Source: Rossellomorea marisflavi
GTDB taxonomy: Bacteria; Bacillota; Bacilli; Bacillales; Bacillaceae_B
Reading direction: 5' to 3'
NCBI RefSeq assembly: GCF_001274775.1
Contig: NZ_LGUE01000001.1
Location: 962,334-1,026,333 of the forward strand
DNA: 64,000 nucleotides
The notes beneath the pieces were generated by a model. The model was not told where the DNA came from, ran no database searches, and saw only the letters and a program-made list of their open reading frames with translations. The position numbers and the translations under genes are program-made. This document shows, in pieces, positions 26,886 through 37,040 of the stretch. Within the stretch, counting starts at the first letter, position 1; each line of letters opens with the position of its first letter.

Positions 26886-26943
26886 TAAGGTCCCCTTTCT
26901 TGACGGACGTTTCATATTCAAATCAATCAATCAATACTCAGAA

Positions 26944-26967
26944 CGAAAAAAAGCCCAGAGGGCCTTT
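26944..26967 (-). terminator. Terminator at the end of the transglycosylase gene
   Basis: On the minus strand AAGGCCC and GGGCTT pair around TCT, then TTTTTTT follows; the structure begins at the stop codon. Confidence 0.7.
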
Positions 26968-27596
26968 TACATCGAAGTCTTATCGTCTTCTTCTTCTTTT
27001 TCAAGGAATAGATCTGCATAATACATCACGTCTTCTACATATTCGTCACTTTGATTATAGGTTAATACTGCCTTCTCAATTTCACCATCGGCCGCTCCAT
27101 TATGAGCGAGGAAATTCGCTGCACTGAATATGGCATCTTCGATATCAAACGGATCTGCTTTCCCGTCACCGTTTGCATCGACCCCATAACCGCCATACTT
27201 CGCAATCACATCAGGATTTACTTTATCCTCTTCAGGGATATCCCCTTCACCAAGTCCCGAGCAGCTCGGATGTGACCATCCTACCCATGTACACGGCATA
27301 AACTGCATATGACCCTCGGCACCTACCGGAGATATCATTGTCCTCATAGTCGAAAATCTCGTCTCTACTTTATGGTGGGCAGCCAGAAGATACCAAGGAA
27401 CACCGTACTCTTTTTCGGCCGCTTTATAAATGGGCATGTACTCTTCAGGTACATCCGTTTGAACAATCGAAGACAGCTTGTAAGGATATTCATAGTAGAG
27501 AACGGTATAAAGCCCAATAATGAGTAATGGGATCGCCAGGATCACAAGGATAGAAATTCTTCTCTTCTTTTTAGATTTTCTCTTTTGTTTAGCCAT
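26967..27596 (-). CDS. Membrane-anchored lytic transglycosylase
   Basis: A 209-residue protein with a basic N-terminal tail (KRKSKKKRR), one membrane anchor (14-34) and an outside SLT/lysozyme-like domain. The catalytic Glu is Glu78 in HHKVETRF, followed by GAEGHMQFMPCTWVGW and the Ca2+-loop-like DANGDGKADPFDIEDAIFSAA, then the end LTYNQSDEYVEDV. It should cleave peptidoglycan glycan strands to anhydro-muramyl products at the membrane surface. AAAGGA is upstream of the ATG. It stands alone with its own terminator. Confidence 0.85.
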   Translation of the reverse strand: MAKQKRKSKKKRRISILVILAIPLLIIGLYTVLYYEYPYKLSSIVQTDVPEEYMPIYKAAEKEYGVPWYLLAAHHKVETRFSTMRTMISPVGAEGHMQFMPCTWVGWSHPSCSGLGEGDIPEEDKVNPDVIAKYGGYGVDANGDGKADPFDIEDAIFSAANFLAHNGAADGEIEKAVLTYNQSDEYVEDVMYYADLFLEKEEEDDKTSM

Positions 27597-27671
27597 ATCA
27601 CTGATCCTTTATGTAATGATTGTCGGTTCTCCTCACTGTATCTTAATACAGAAGACTACTTCTGACAATCA

Positions 27672-27721
27672 AAAAAGAAAACCCGGTACCACCGTCATCT
27701 TTTTGTAATGGTGGTACCGGG
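27672..27721 (-). terminator. Long hairpin terminator after the YjcZ gene
   Basis: CCCGGTACCACC and GGTGGTACCGGG are perfect inverted arms around a 16-base loop; on the minus strand TTTTCTTTTTT follows. The arm includes the palindrome GGTACC. Confidence 0.85.
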
Positions 27722-27740
27722 CACCTTTTATGTTATCTCA

Positions 27741-27872
27741 TTAGCAAACAAATGCTGCTCCAACGATAATTAATAGGATGAACAATACTACGATTAACGC
27801 AAAGCCTCCAGCGTATCCGCCTCCGCCACCGCAGCCATATCCATAACCAGGGTATCCGTATCCGTACATCAT
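27741..27872 (-). CDS. YjcZ family sporulation peptide
   Basis: A 43-residue protein: a Tyr/Gly-rich head ([20 protein letters not shown]) followed by a single membrane segment ([20 protein letters not shown]) and a terminal VC. This is the standard YjcZ/SpoVM-like small spore peptide found in several copies in Bacilli, usually sporulation induced. GGAGGTG precedes a double ATG. The role is not known in detail. Confidence 0.88.
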   Translation of the reverse strand: MMYGYGYPGYGYGCGGGGGYAGGFALIVVLFILLIIVGAAFVC

Positions 27873-28026
27873 CAGTCACCTCCAAGTATCTTACTACGAT
27901 ATCAATGTATGTAGAGGACAACTTGTAGGTTAATATCATATTTGTATTTTTTTCTCGTTGCCTTCATTCACCCTTATTTTCAAGGGGTTAAGACTCTTGT
28001 AAGAAGAAAAAATGAGTCAAATGACC

Positions 28027-28058
28027 AGAAAAAGGACATTCCCGTTAAGGAATGTCCC
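28027..28058 (-). terminator. Terminator after the BCCT gene
   Basis: GGACATTCC and GGAATGTCC form a perfect stem; on the minus strand TTTTTCTGG follows. Confidence 0.85.
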
Positions 28059-28070
28059 TCTCTCTGGACG

Positions 28071-29654
28071 TTACGATTCAGTTTTAGGCTCGTCGGCGTC
28101 TTCGTGCTTCTTGCGCCTTTTTTCTTTATGTGGTTTAGGTTCCTTCGGTTTTCTAGGCTTTGGCTTGATATACAATCCGAGCTCTTTCTTTTCCCTGTTC
28201 AAGGATTTATACAGGGAAGCCATCATCAGAGCGATGATAATGGAGAAAGGAAGAGCGGCAATGATCAATGCATTCTGAAGTGCATCGAGTCCCCCACTAT
28301 ACAATAGGATAAGCGCAACGATGGATTGTGCAATTCCCCATGTTAGCTTCACATAGTTCGGCGGATTGTTGGATCCATAAGTGGTCTGCATACCAAGTAC
28401 GAATGTCGCAGAGTCTGCAGAGGTGATAAAGAATGTCCCGATCAAAGCGATAGCGATGATGGCAAGGATCGTTGTACCCGGCATTCCGTTAAATACAGCG
28501 AACAGGACCTCTTCCGTATTCAGTTTGGAGATATCGTTGCTGACGGCTTGTTGGACATCGATGGCAGAACTTCCGAATACGGCAAACCAGAAGAAGCTGA
28601 CGAGGGATGGTAGCAATAGCACTCCGATAAGGAATTCCCGGATCGTTCTTCCTTTTGATACCCTTGCGATGAAGATTCCGACGAATGGTGACCAGGAGAT
28701 CCACCATGCCCAGTAGAAAATGGTCCATCCATTGATCCATTCACGGTGCTCTGCATTCAGCGGAGCGATACGGAAACTCATGGATACGATATTTTGCATA
28801 TAGGAACCAAGCGTATCAGTAAAGAGGTTCAGGATAAGCAATGTTGGCCCCATTATGAAGACCAGGATGAGTAATGCAACGGCAAGTACCATATTTGTAT
28901 TGGATAGGTATCTGATTCCTTTGCTCAAACCTGACCAGGCAGAAATCATGAAGAGTACCGTAACGACAACGACAATGATGGTTTGAACGGTGATATTGTT
29001 CGGGATGCCGAACAGATAAGATAATCCTCCATTGATCTGTGCTGCTCCAAAACCAAGCGTGGTAGCTACACCGACAACCGTTGCAAATACGGCCAAGACG
29101 TCGATGATGGTACCAATCGGCCCTTTTACCTTATCCCCGAGTATCGGCCGGAGAGTGGAAGAAATCAACGCAGGTTCATCTTTCCTGAAGTTGAAATAAG
29201 CGAGGGCAAGTGCGACGATGGCATAAATACCCCAAGCGTGGATCCCCCAGTGGAAGAAGGTGTAGCGAAGTGATTCTTTTATCGCTTGATCCGTCCCCCC
29301 TTCGGCAAGTGGAGGTGTCATGTAGTGTGAAAGAGGCTCTGCTGCCCCCCAGAACACAAGTCCGATCCCCATCCCGGCGCTGAACAACATGGCAAACCAT
29401 GTACTTCTTGAGTATTCCGGACGGTCATCCGGCTTCCCAAGGCGAATGGTCCCAATCGGACTGACGATGAGGAAAATACAGAATATGACGATGACGCTGA
29501 CGAGTATGAGATAGTACCATCCAAAACTCGAAGTTATAAATGATTGCACATTGGCTGTTGCCGTTTTAAATGTGTCTGGAGCAATGGCCCCGAAGCCCAC
29601 GGCAACTAAGACGATTGCCAGGGTGATCCAAAATACGCTTGAAATTCTTTTCAT
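28071..29654 (-). CDS. BCCT family glycine betaine/choline transporter
   Basis: A 527-residue transporter with twelve membrane segments. The betaine-choline-carnitine family marks are [41 protein letters not shown], and [32 protein letters not shown] with the aromatic substrate box. The C terminus after the last segment is strongly charged ([20 protein letters not shown]), as in osmotically sensed members. It most resembles OpuD, which imports glycine betaine for osmoprotection in a sodium-dependent way. AAAGGGAG precedes ATG 29654. Confidence 0.87.
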   Translation of the reverse strand: MKRISSVFWITLAIVLVAVGFGAIAPDTFKTATANVQSFITSSFGWYYLILVSVIVIFCIFLIVSPIGTIRLGKPDDRPEYSRSTWFAMLFSAGMGIGLVFWGAAEPLSHYMTPPLAEGGTDQAIKESLRYTFFHWGIHAWGIYAIVALALAYFNFRKDEPALISSTLRPILGDKVKGPIGTIIDVLAVFATVVGVATTLGFGAAQINGGLSYLFGIPNNITVQTIIVVVVTVLFMISAWSGLSKGIRYLSNTNMVLAVALLILVFIMGPTLLILNLFTDTLGSYMQNIVSMSFRIAPLNAEHREWINGWTIFYWAWWISWSPFVGIFIARVSKGRTIREFLIGVLLLPSLVSFFWFAVFGSSAIDVQQAVSNDISKLNTEEVLFAVFNGMPGTTILAIIAIALIGTFFITSADSATFVLGMQTTYGSNNPPNYVKLTWGIAQSIVALILLYSGGLDALQNALIIAALPFSIIIALMMASLYKSLNREKKELGLYIKPKPRKPKEPKPHKEKRRKKHEDADEPKTES

Positions 29655-29937
29655 AAAATTCTCCCTTTCGATTAAAGTGGTAGGTATGTACGAAAAACTC
29701 CCATGTAACACTAACAGAGGACGTTGACAATTTCAAATGAAAGCTATTTATCAACTAGTGAAACTGATATCCCTTTGTGATTTTTGACACAAGGAGTAAT
29801 ACTTCTTACCCATTCCCGTTTTTCGACATGCATAAACCACGATTAAGCGAATGATGTCGAGGTTTGTACTATTAGTATGAGTGATTTTACTGAAATCATT
29901 CCTTCATGAAGCGCCCTTGAACACCTTTGTCGCTATA
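29655..29937. other. Upstream region of the BCCT gene
   Basis: About 280 bases without a gene. I see a weak inverted repeat TTTGTG/CACAAG around 29774-29793 but no promoter that I can name with confidence and no riboswitch. Confidence 0.4.
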
Positions 29938-29967
29938 AGAAAGGAGGATGCCGAATCGGCATCCTCC
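29938..29967 (-). terminator. Terminator after the short 3D-domain gene
   Basis: GGAGGATGCC and GGCATCCTCC form a perfect 10-bp stem around GAATC with TTTCTT following on the minus strand. Confidence 0.85.
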
Positions 29968-29972
29968 CCAGT

Positions 29973-30551
29973 TCATTCGATTATCTTGACTTCAATATCT
30001 TCTTTTACTCCGTAAGCCAGTGCATCCTTTTCATGTTGCATATAGATATCGATCCGGTTTCCCTTGATAGCGCCTCCGGTATCTTCAGCTTTAGCATACC
30101 CATAGCCTTCTATATAAACCTTTGAGCCCAAAGGAATGACTGAGGGATCGACGGCGATTACCCTTTCATCCGGGTTTGCCAACAAGTCAACTCCTGTTTT
30201 GGTGATCCCGATGCACCCTTCACAATGCGCGGTGTAGGCAGTCGCTTTTACGGTTACCGTCTTTCCTATATTCTCTTTTTTTGTTTCGGCTTTCGGCTTT
30301 GAGGCAGACTTTTTTTCCTTTTTGATCTGCGGTTCGTTCCGGACGCCTTCTTTTATGAGAGATTTTCGGTCCTTTACTTCATCAACGGAATCCTCATGGC
30401 GTTCAGCGAGATCTGTGAAGTAGTTATCCTGATCTATATGTTGGATATCAGCCAGTGCTAACTCCTTGGAATTCCCTTTGGCCGATACTTCTGCAAGTCC
30501 GATGGAGAAAATAGAAGCGAGGGTAAATGTGGAAATGATCGCTTTTATCAT
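29973..30551 (-). CDS. Secreted 3D-domain protein (no LysM)
   Basis: A 192-residue exported protein: signal peptide (MIKAIISTFTLASIFSIGLAEVSA), a Lys/Glu-rich linker (about 45-105), then a 3D (three-Asp) domain with VKATAYTAHCEGCIGITKTG, VIAVDPSVIPLGSKVYIEGY and AEDTGGAIKGNRIDIY. The 3D fold is the double-psi barrel of MltA/RpfB/YuiC-type enzymes that cut glycan strands. The domain is about two-thirds identical to that of the neighbouring LysM protein, so the two look like paralogues. AAGGAGG lies 12 bases before the ATG. Confidence 0.85.
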   Translation of the reverse strand: MIKAIISTFTLASIFSIGLAEVSAKGNSKELALADIQHIDQDNYFTDLAERHEDSVDEVKDRKSLIKEGVRNEPQIKKEKKSASKPKAETKKENIGKTVTVKATAYTAHCEGCIGITKTGVDLLANPDERVIAVDPSVIPLGSKVYIEGYGYAKAEDTGGAIKGNRIDIYMQHEKDALAYGVKEDIEVKIIE

Positions 30552-30730
30552 GGGTGTTTGATTCCTCCTTAATCGTGGTCCTAATGAACCAACCAGAGGA
30601 AATAGTAACATAGTCATGCCTCATCTCCATAACAAACTGTTTATAACTCTATGACAGTTAGATGACAGAGATGTAATAATGGTAATTGTTATAAAACAGA
30701 GTATAAATGAGGAAAATGGGGTACCATAAA

Positions 30731-30762
30731 AAGAAAGAACCATCCATGATTTGGATGGTTCC
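30731..30762 (-). terminator. Terminator after yocH-like gene
   Basis: AACCATCCA and TGGATGGTT pair; on the minus strand TCTTTCTTTTTATGG follows. Confidence 0.85.
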
Positions 30763-30776
30763 TGATTGACTTTCTA

Positions 30777-31604
30777 TTAGTCTAAAACTTTTACCGTTAC
30801 AGTTTTACGTCCGAAATCTCTTGCTTGGTCTTCAGAAGGGATGAATACGTCAATTTTATTTCCTTTGATGGCACCGCCTGTATCGGCTGCAGTCGCATAA
30901 CCGTACCCTTCAACGTATACTTTGGATCCTAGTGGGATCACGCTTGGATCAACGGCGATTACTTTTTGATCAGGATTATCCTTCAGGTTGACACCAGTAG
31001 CCGTCACACCTGAACATCCTGCACAGTCAGCGGTATATGCAGTGGCTTCCACTGAAAGTTCTTTTGCCACGCTCTCTTCTTGAGCCGGCTCAGCAGAGGC
31101 TTCCTTGGCAGGTTCTTCTGCTTTAGGAGCTTCAGCTTTAGGAGCTTCTGCCTTTGGTGCTTCAGCTTCTGGAGCTACCTCTGCTTTTTCTTGGGCAGGT
31201 GCTGCCTCATCAGAAGTATTTACAGGGGCTGAAGATGATTTATCTTCAAAGTTTATAACGAGCTCTTGACCCGGAACGATTAAATCGCTATCCAGTGCAT
31301 TCCAGTTCTTAAGGTTTTCTACTGAAAGACCATAATAAGAAGAGATGCCCCAGAGTGTGTCTCCTGATTTCACTGTGTAGTATTCTTTAGAAGATACCGT
31401 AAGCTTTTGATCAGGGTAAATATAGTCACTGGAAATGTTGTTCCATTTTTTGAGTTGATCAACCGATGTACCATACTCCTTCGCTATTCCCCATAACGTA
31501 TCTCCCTTTTTGACATCGATATCTTGTGCTGATGCGCTGGCACCACCGGCAACCGCGAGTGTGGTGAAAGCTGCTACAGAAATGATCGATTTCTTTAGTT
31601 TCAT
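30777..31604 (-). CDS. yocH: Secreted LysM-3D cell wall hydrolase (YocH type)
   Basis: A 275-residue secreted protein: signal peptide to about residue 27 (GGASASAQ), two LysM peptidoglycan-binding modules (28-71 with KKGDTLWGIAKEYGTSVDQL; 76-117 with KSGDTLWGISSYYGLSVENL), a low-complexity linker with repeats of APKAE (about 145-170), and a 3D domain with VEATAYTADCAGCSGVTATG and VIAVDPSVIPLGSKVYVEGY. B. subtilis YocH has this architecture and is under WalKR control. AAGGAGG precedes the ATG. It is transcribed toward a second 3D protein, but a terminator separates them. Confidence 0.87.
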   Translation of the reverse strand: MKLKKSIISVAAFTTLAVAGGASASAQDIDVKKGDTLWGIAKEYGTSVDQLKKWNNISSDYIYPDQKLTVSSKEYYTVKSGDTLWGISSYYGLSVENLKNWNALDSDLIVPGQELVINFEDKSSSAPVNTSDEAAPAQEKAEVAPEAEAPKAEAPKAEAPKAEEPAKEASAEPAQEESVAKELSVEATAYTADCAGCSGVTATGVNLKDNPDQKVIAVDPSVIPLGSKVYVEGYGYATAADTGGAIKGNKIDVFIPSEDQARDFGRKTVTVKVLD

Positions 31605-31851
31605 GAAAAATTCCTCCTTATGTAGCTAGCGAGTTTGTATTAGCTAACAGTGACCATACTAACATAGTAAAATCTCATTTCAATAACAGGAACTTTATAA
31701 TAATAAGTCAAGAATATTTCAGTAATGTAATAGAGAGCGTTTTCCAGGTGCATTCTGGAGTATATGTAAATTAATTGAAATTACATTCGTCTTAACAATA
31801 CGGGGGACTTATATTAGAATGAATAGGAATGAGCGTGAGGAGGTAGAGGTT

Positions 31852-32001
31852 ATGTCTGAGGAAAATATCGTTTTATATAAAGATGAACCTGATGAACACA
31901 GTGGTCGTTGCGAATGTGGCAACAATGTCTTCAAATCAAGAGTCGAAGACGGGAAGTTCTACCGTAAATGCCAGGAGTGCGGCAAAACCAAAATTGTTTA
32001 A
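31852..32001 (+). CDS. Small zinc-ribbon-like protein
   Basis: A 49-residue acidic-to-basic protein with two Cys pairs, CECGN and KCQECGKTKIV, spaced 21-25 residues apart as in a zinc ribbon. GAGGAGGT lies seven bases before ATG 31852, which is preferred over an earlier in-frame ATG without a site. Function unknown; small zinc ribbons often help RNA or protein binding. It is divergent from the yocH-like gene. Confidence 0.7.
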   Translation: MSEENIVLYKDEPDEHSGRCECGNNVFKSRVEDGKFYRKCQECGKTKIV

Positions 32002-32006
32002 ACAGG

Positions 32007-32044
32007 AAAAGAGCGATCCCCTTTACTAGGAGGATCGCTCTCTT

Positions 32045-32046
<2 letters not shown>
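32007..32046. terminator. Bidirectional terminator between zinc-ribbon gene and map
   Basis: AAAAGAGCGATCC pairs with GGATCGCTCTCTTTT around a twelve-base loop between convergent genes. Confidence 0.8.
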
Positions 32047-32809
<763 letters not shown>

Positions 32810-32867
32810 TTATATAATCTCCATCCCTTATCATACCTAAAGGATGACGTTTTTAAAAGCGATAGGA

Positions 32868-33554
32868 TCAGGAAAAAAGGAAAAACAAAAGAGGAATGAT
32901 GACGGATAGTACCATGGACGTCAGTGCCATCGCAGCTCCGCTAACGGCTCCCTCCACTTCCCCCTCTTTAAGGGCCCTTGCCGTGCCCACTCCATGAGAG
33001 GTGACACCGAAAGTCAGACCGGTAACGATGGCATCGTCTATGCGCAGGATTCTCAGAAGTGGAATAATGGCCATGGCCCCAAGCATTCCTGTTATGATGA
33101 CGACTGATGGGATGACCTCGATCTTTGCCCCGATGATATCCCCCACCCCCAGTGCGACGGGAGTGGTGATCGTTTTGATCATGACGGCAAGGTTCCAATC
33201 TTCGGGCAGGCGCAGGAATTTCCCCATATAATACGAAATCGTCATCTGTGCCAGGCTCCCAATCACCAAACCGAGTACGATCGGAAGTGCATAGGATTTC
33301 AAGTATCTCCTCTGGTGATATAGGGGATAAGCGAGAGCCACCGTTGCCGGTCCTAGAAGATAGGTGATGCCTCTGGTCCATTCAGCATATTGAGCGTACG
33401 GAAGCTCGATGAATAGTAGTCCCCCGATGATCACCAGTGTAGAGGTGAAGATTGGAAGCAGGAGCGGATACGTCCATTTTTTATACAAGAGATTCGCTAA
33501 AAGGAAAATCACCGCACTGGCGGATATGGCCACGACCTCACCGGTCATCGTCAT
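32868..33554 (-). CDS. LrgB/CidB family membrane protein
   Basis: A 228-residue membrane protein of the LrgB family with about six or seven hydrophobic segments and the family signature VKTITTPVALGVGDIIGA-like stretch at the centre (here MIKTITTPVALGVGD) and LTFGVTSHGVGTARAL near the end. LrgB proteins act with LrgA; in B. subtilis the pair PftAB transports pyruvate, in Staphylococcus LrgAB/CidAB modulate murein hydrolase activity and lysis. The start overlaps the end of the lrgA-like gene by 17 bases with AAAGGGAG inside it. Confidence 0.87.
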   Translation of the reverse strand: MTMTGEVVAISASAVIFLLANLLYKKWTYPLLLPIFTSTLVIIGGLLFIELPYAQYAEWTRGITYLLGPATVALAYPLYHQRRYLKSYALPIVLGLVIGSLAQMTISYYMGKFLRLPEDWNLAVMIKTITTPVALGVGDIIGAKIEVIPSVVIITGMLGAMAIIPLLRILRIDDAIVTGLTFGVTSHGVGTARALKEGEVEGAVSGAAMALTSMVLSVIIPLLFFLFS

Positions 33555-33915
33555 GGGAAGCACTCCCTTTCCGTACGACATGTATAGCAGGGATTGCAGT
33601 AGCCACAAATCCTATGAAGCTTGAGGTGATGAGTACCACAAGGATTTTCCACCCATATAGATCCATGAATGGAATCAGCACGATGGCACTGACTGACAAA
33701 GGAAGGAACAGGAACGAAAGATATTTCAAAAGAATGGATGCCCCTTGTGCGAACAGTTGATCATGAACGACTCCCGTTGATAGGAGTAGAAATAAGATCC
33801 CCATTCCTAAAATCCCTCCGGGTATAGGGAGATGGAGAGCGGCTGAGAGCCATTTCCCTGTCTCGAACAGAACGATCAGTCCCGAAATTTGTAAAGCGAC
33901 CCGCAAGAAGTGCAT
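33538..33915 (-). CDS. CidA/LrgA family membrane protein
   Basis: A 125-residue holin-like protein with four membrane segments; LPIPGGILGMGILFLLL is the family hallmark. It begins at ATG 33915 with AGGAGGG eight bases upstream. The gene leads a two-gene operon with the LrgB-like protein and overlaps it by 17 bases, so they are likely made in a fixed ratio. Holin-like or pyruvate-transport roles are both possible; no LytSR-type regulator is in the window to decide. Confidence 0.87.
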   Translation of the reverse strand: MHFLRVALQISGLIVLFETGKWLSAALHLPIPGGILGMGILFLLLSTGVVHDQLFAQGASILLKYLSFLFLPLSVSAIVLIPFMDLYGWKILVVLITSSFIGFVATAIPAIHVVRKGSASHDDDR

Positions 33916-33973
33916 GAATGATCCCTCCTGGATTAGTAAGAAAATTTTAACATATCCAGGTGGTGGTTTGGGC

Positions 33974-34007
33974 AAAAAAAAGCCAAGGGTTACGCCCCTT
34001 GGCTTTT
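33974..34007 (-). terminator. Terminator after the DJ-1 family gene
   Basis: AAAAGCCAAGGG and CCCTTGGCTTTT form a perfect 12-bp stem; on the minus strand T residues follow (TTTTTTTGCCC). Confidence 0.9.
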
Positions 34008-34010
34008 GGA

Positions 34011-34670
34011 TCATGATAATGCTTTAACGAACGCTTCTGCTGTTGACTGGCTGGACTGAGGATTTTGTCCGGTAATAAATTTACCATCCGTTATGACATA
34101 GTCACTCCACGGTGCCGATTTTTCAAACTTCGCTCCCTGTTCGCGAAGGCGGGATTCAAGAAGGAACGGCATCAGTGAGTCAAGCCCTGTCTGTTGCTCT
34201 TCTTCATTCGTGAATCCGGTCATGTTCTTCCCTTCCACGAGCCACTTACCATTTGAAAGCTTCGTTCCGACAAACCCTGCCGGTCCATGGCATACAGCGC
34301 CGATCACCTTATCGTTGTCAGCGAAATGAGCAAGCGCCGACTTCAATTCAGGACTGTCTGGAAGATCGAACATCGTACCATGGCCTCCCGGAAGGAAGAT
34401 CCCTACATATTCCTCCATGTTGAGCTGAGATAAGACGAGGGTCTGATCAAGCTCTTTCGTTACACCCTTCCATTTTTCGACGAGATCGCCGTCTTCAAGG
34501 CTGTTCGGATCGAGAGGGATCCTTCCGCCTTTAAGGCTGGCCACGTCTACACCATATCCCTGATTCGTGAATTCTTCATATGGTTCAGCAAACTCTGAAA
34601 GCCAGAGTCCCGTTTCATGTTCATCATCAATTTTACTTGCATTGGTCAATACCATTAAAATCTTCTTCAC
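34011..34670 (-). CDS. DJ-1/PfpI family protein (Hsp31 type)
   Basis: A 219-residue class I glutamine amidotransferase-like protein. The nucleophile elbow is AVCHGPAG (Cys127, His128) and the acidic partner lies in DEHETGLWLSE (Glu19). GIFLPGGHGTMFDLPDSPEL and a proline-rich lid fit the Hsp31/glyoxalase III subgroup (chaperone, deglycase or methylglyoxal hydratase). The start is GTG, with GGAGG eight bases upstream; an ATG overlaps it in another frame (ATGTG). Confidence 0.85.
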   Translation of the reverse strand: MKKILMVLTNASKIDDEHETGLWLSEFAEPYEEFTNQGYGVDVASLKGGRIPLDPNSLEDGDLVEKWKGVTKELDQTLVLSQLNMEEYVGIFLPGGHGTMFDLPDSPELKSALAHFADNDKVIGAVCHGPAGFVGTKLSNGKWLVEGKNMTGFTNEEEQQTGLDSLMPFLLESRLREQGAKFEKSAPWSDYVITDGKFITGQNPQSSQSTAEAFVKALS

Positions 34671-34783
34671 ATTAAAACCTCCAAGTTTGATCTTTCTCTT
34701 ATGTTTTATCCATTTTCATTTGAATTAAACATTGTTTTCGATCAAACCATCATGGTATCCGGAGGAAATGGATGGAAGACACG

Positions 34784-36943
34784 TCATTCTACGTCAAATA
34801 GGAACTGTATATTCCTAGCCTGGGCGTCCCAGCCAAGATAGGCAGAGAATTCTTTTTCTCCTTTTTTGAAGCCGTCAATCCGGTCCGTACGTCCATCTTT
34901 GAGAAGCTTCTTCACCTGGGCTTGAGGAATCGTTTTCGAAAGGATCTTTTTTGAAATGCTGAAGCTGCATTTCGTTTTCCCATACTCGCTGCATCCATAG
35001 AATTTCCCTTTGGGTATGACTTTCCCGCCGCATTTAGGACAGATGCCGACCGGGGTCTTCACCCTGCTTTTTCCCTTCCCTCTTTCCCTTTGGATGGAAG
35101 ATGTATCAAGGTCGTTGAAATCCCAGCGATTTGATTCTTCTGTGGCCTTTTTTACCAGGCTCGCACTTAGCTTTTTCACTTGCTCCATGAATTCAGGTGC
35201 TGAGGCTTGTCCCTTTCCAATCTCCTGCAGTCTTTGCTCCCATTTGGCGGTCATCTCGGCGGAGGCAAGTACATGAGGGCCAACCGCTCTGATCAGCACC
35301 CTGGCCTTGTCGGTGGGATAGACAATATTCTTTTGGATGAAGATGTACTGTCTATCTTTCAGCATCGTGATGATCCCCGCCCGTGTAGCTTCCGTTCCAA
35401 GTCCTTCGGTTGCTTTCAGGACTTTTTCAAGTTCATCATTTTCAATGTGTTTTCCGGCAGTCTTCATCAGGGTGATCAACTGGCCTTCTGTATATCGCTT
35501 GGGAGGCTGGGTCTTCCCTTCTTTAACAGAGGCTTTTGTCACCATTCCCTTTTGGTTTTCTGAAAGAGGAGGCAGGATGACGTCGTTGTCTTTTTCAGTC
35601 GGGACGATGACCTTCCTCCAGCCCTCTTGAATGATTTGTTTTCCTTTTGAGGTAAACTCCGCCCTCTCCTCTACCAGTGTGGACACAGATGTATAATCGA
35701 TGATGGCCTTCTCATGATGGGCGGCAATCAGCCTCCTGATCACAACATCATAGATTTTCCGTTCTTCCTCGGTGAGCTTGTCGGGATCTTTTACCTGTTC
35801 CGTCGGAATGATGGCATAGTGGTCGGATACCTTTTGGTCATTCACGAAACGTTTATTGTTCATGAGGCTGGGTGGTGATTCACCGATCCATTTGGAGTAT
35901 GGGTTGAACTTCCTCAGCTTAGCGAGGATTTCCGGGAATGCTTCCGCTTCTCCTTTCGTCACATGCTGAGAATCGGATCGTGGGTATGAAACGATTCCTT
36001 TTTGATAAAGCTTTTGAAGGATATCCAGTGTTTTTTTAGGAGAGTACTTATACATTTTATTGATGGTAGCCTGCAGTGAGGATAAATTGAAAAGCATCGG
36101 TGGTGCAAATTCTTTTCTCTCTGTCTTCACTTCTTTTACACGGGCACTGCCCTTTTGGCAGAAGGCGGCAATTTTTTCAGCCATCTCCTTGGACTGGATG
36201 CGTGTGTTCCCATCCTTGACCCAGATTCCTTCATAAACGTCGCCATCCATATTGAAGGTGGCCTTCACTTCCCAGAATGGTTCACTTTTGAATCGTTCGA
36301 TCTCTTCTTCCCTTTTTACGATCAAAGCAAGAGTCGGGGTCTGGACCCTTCCCGCTGAAAAGACATCCGACATCCCCTGCCCCTGCAGGAGGAGACTATA
36401 GGCCCTCGAAGCATTCATACCGACAAGCCAGTCTGCGCATGCCCTTGAGTAGGCTTCATGGTAAAGACTTCGCGTTTCACTTTCATCTTTCAGATTCTGA
36501 AACCCTTGCACAATGGCTTTCTCCGTTAGGGAAGAAATCCACAATCTTTTCATCGGTTTCCTGGCTTTTGCCATGGTGGTGATATTGCGGACAATCAGTT
36601 CTCCTTCCCGTCCTGCATCTCCCGCATGGATGATTTCAGACACTTCATCCTTTTGAAGGAGACTTTTAATGACATTGTACTGTTTCGCTTTGCTGCGTTG
36701 GACTTCATATTGGAAGCGGTCGGGTACGATGGGGAGGGTATCGAGGGACCATTTTTTCCATGATGATTCATACTTTTCAGGAGACTTCAATTGAAGCAGA
36801 TGTCCTACGGCCCATGTCACATAGGCTCCGTTCGGAAAAATCGGGTTTGGCTGGATCTCGATATATCCCTGCCGTTTCTTATGGGGGAAAGGTTTTGCCA
36901 ATGTGGCACCTTGATCGGGTTTTTCGGCAATTACAAGTTTCAT
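34784..36943 (-). CDS. topB: DNA topoisomerase III
   Basis: A 719-residue type IA topoisomerase. The TOPRIM domain begins LVIAEKPDQG with Glu7 and has the Asp pair in HAGDAGREGELI (108-112); the catalytic tyrosine is Tyr320 in GIVSYPRSDS; MNASRAYS and SAGRVQTPTLALIV are conserved core motifs. A C-terminal zinc-ribbon-like part (CPKCGGKV ... CSEYGKTKC) follows. The enzyme decatenates and relaxes negatively supercoiled DNA. AAAGGA is 8-9 bases before the ATG. Length agrees with B. subtilis TopB (727). Confidence 0.94.
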   Translation of the reverse strand: MKLVIAEKPDQGATLAKPFPHKKRQGYIEIQPNPIFPNGAYVTWAVGHLLQLKSPEKYESSWKKWSLDTLPIVPDRFQYEVQRSKAKQYNVIKSLLQKDEVSEIIHAGDAGREGELIVRNITTMAKARKPMKRLWISSLTEKAIVQGFQNLKDESETRSLYHEAYSRACADWLVGMNASRAYSLLLQGQGMSDVFSAGRVQTPTLALIVKREEEIERFKSEPFWEVKATFNMDGDVYEGIWVKDGNTRIQSKEMAEKIAAFCQKGSARVKEVKTERKEFAPPMLFNLSSLQATINKMYKYSPKKTLDILQKLYQKGIVSYPRSDSQHVTKGEAEAFPEILAKLRKFNPYSKWIGESPPSLMNNKRFVNDQKVSDHYAIIPTEQVKDPDKLTEEERKIYDVVIRRLIAAHHEKAIIDYTSVSTLVEERAEFTSKGKQIIQEGWRKVIVPTEKDNDVILPPLSENQKGMVTKASVKEGKTQPPKRYTEGQLITLMKTAGKHIENDELEKVLKATEGLGTEATRAGIITMLKDRQYIFIQKNIVYPTDKARVLIRAVGPHVLASAEMTAKWEQRLQEIGKGQASAPEFMEQVKKLSASLVKKATEESNRWDFNDLDTSSIQRERGKGKSRVKTPVGICPKCGGKVIPKGKFYGCSEYGKTKCSFSISKKILSKTIPQAQVKKLLKDGRTDRIDGFKKGEKEFSAYLGWDAQARNIQFLFDVE

Positions 36944-37004
36944 CGGCCTATCCTTTCTTATGGAATATTTCCTCCTATTATATCATGCAGCGCTGAGATA
37001 AATA

Positions 37005-37034
37005 TGAAAAACCAGCAGGGTGTTACCTGCTGGT
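37005..37034 (-). terminator. Terminator after the M24 peptidase gene
   Basis: ACCAGCAGG and CCTGCTGGT form a perfect stem; on the minus strand TTTTTC follows. Confidence 0.85.
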
Positions 37035-37040
37035 AAAAGG

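Noticed and set aside
29774..29793. Inverted repeat TTTGTG/CACAAG upstream of the BCCT gene
   Set aside because: Short and imperfect, without a promoter next to it that I can place.
31765..31781. WalR-box-like TGTAAA-N5-TGAAAT upstream of the yocH-like gene
   Set aside because: One mismatch, opposite orientation and about 160 bases upstream; too weak to list as a site although yocH is WalR-controlled in B. subtilis.
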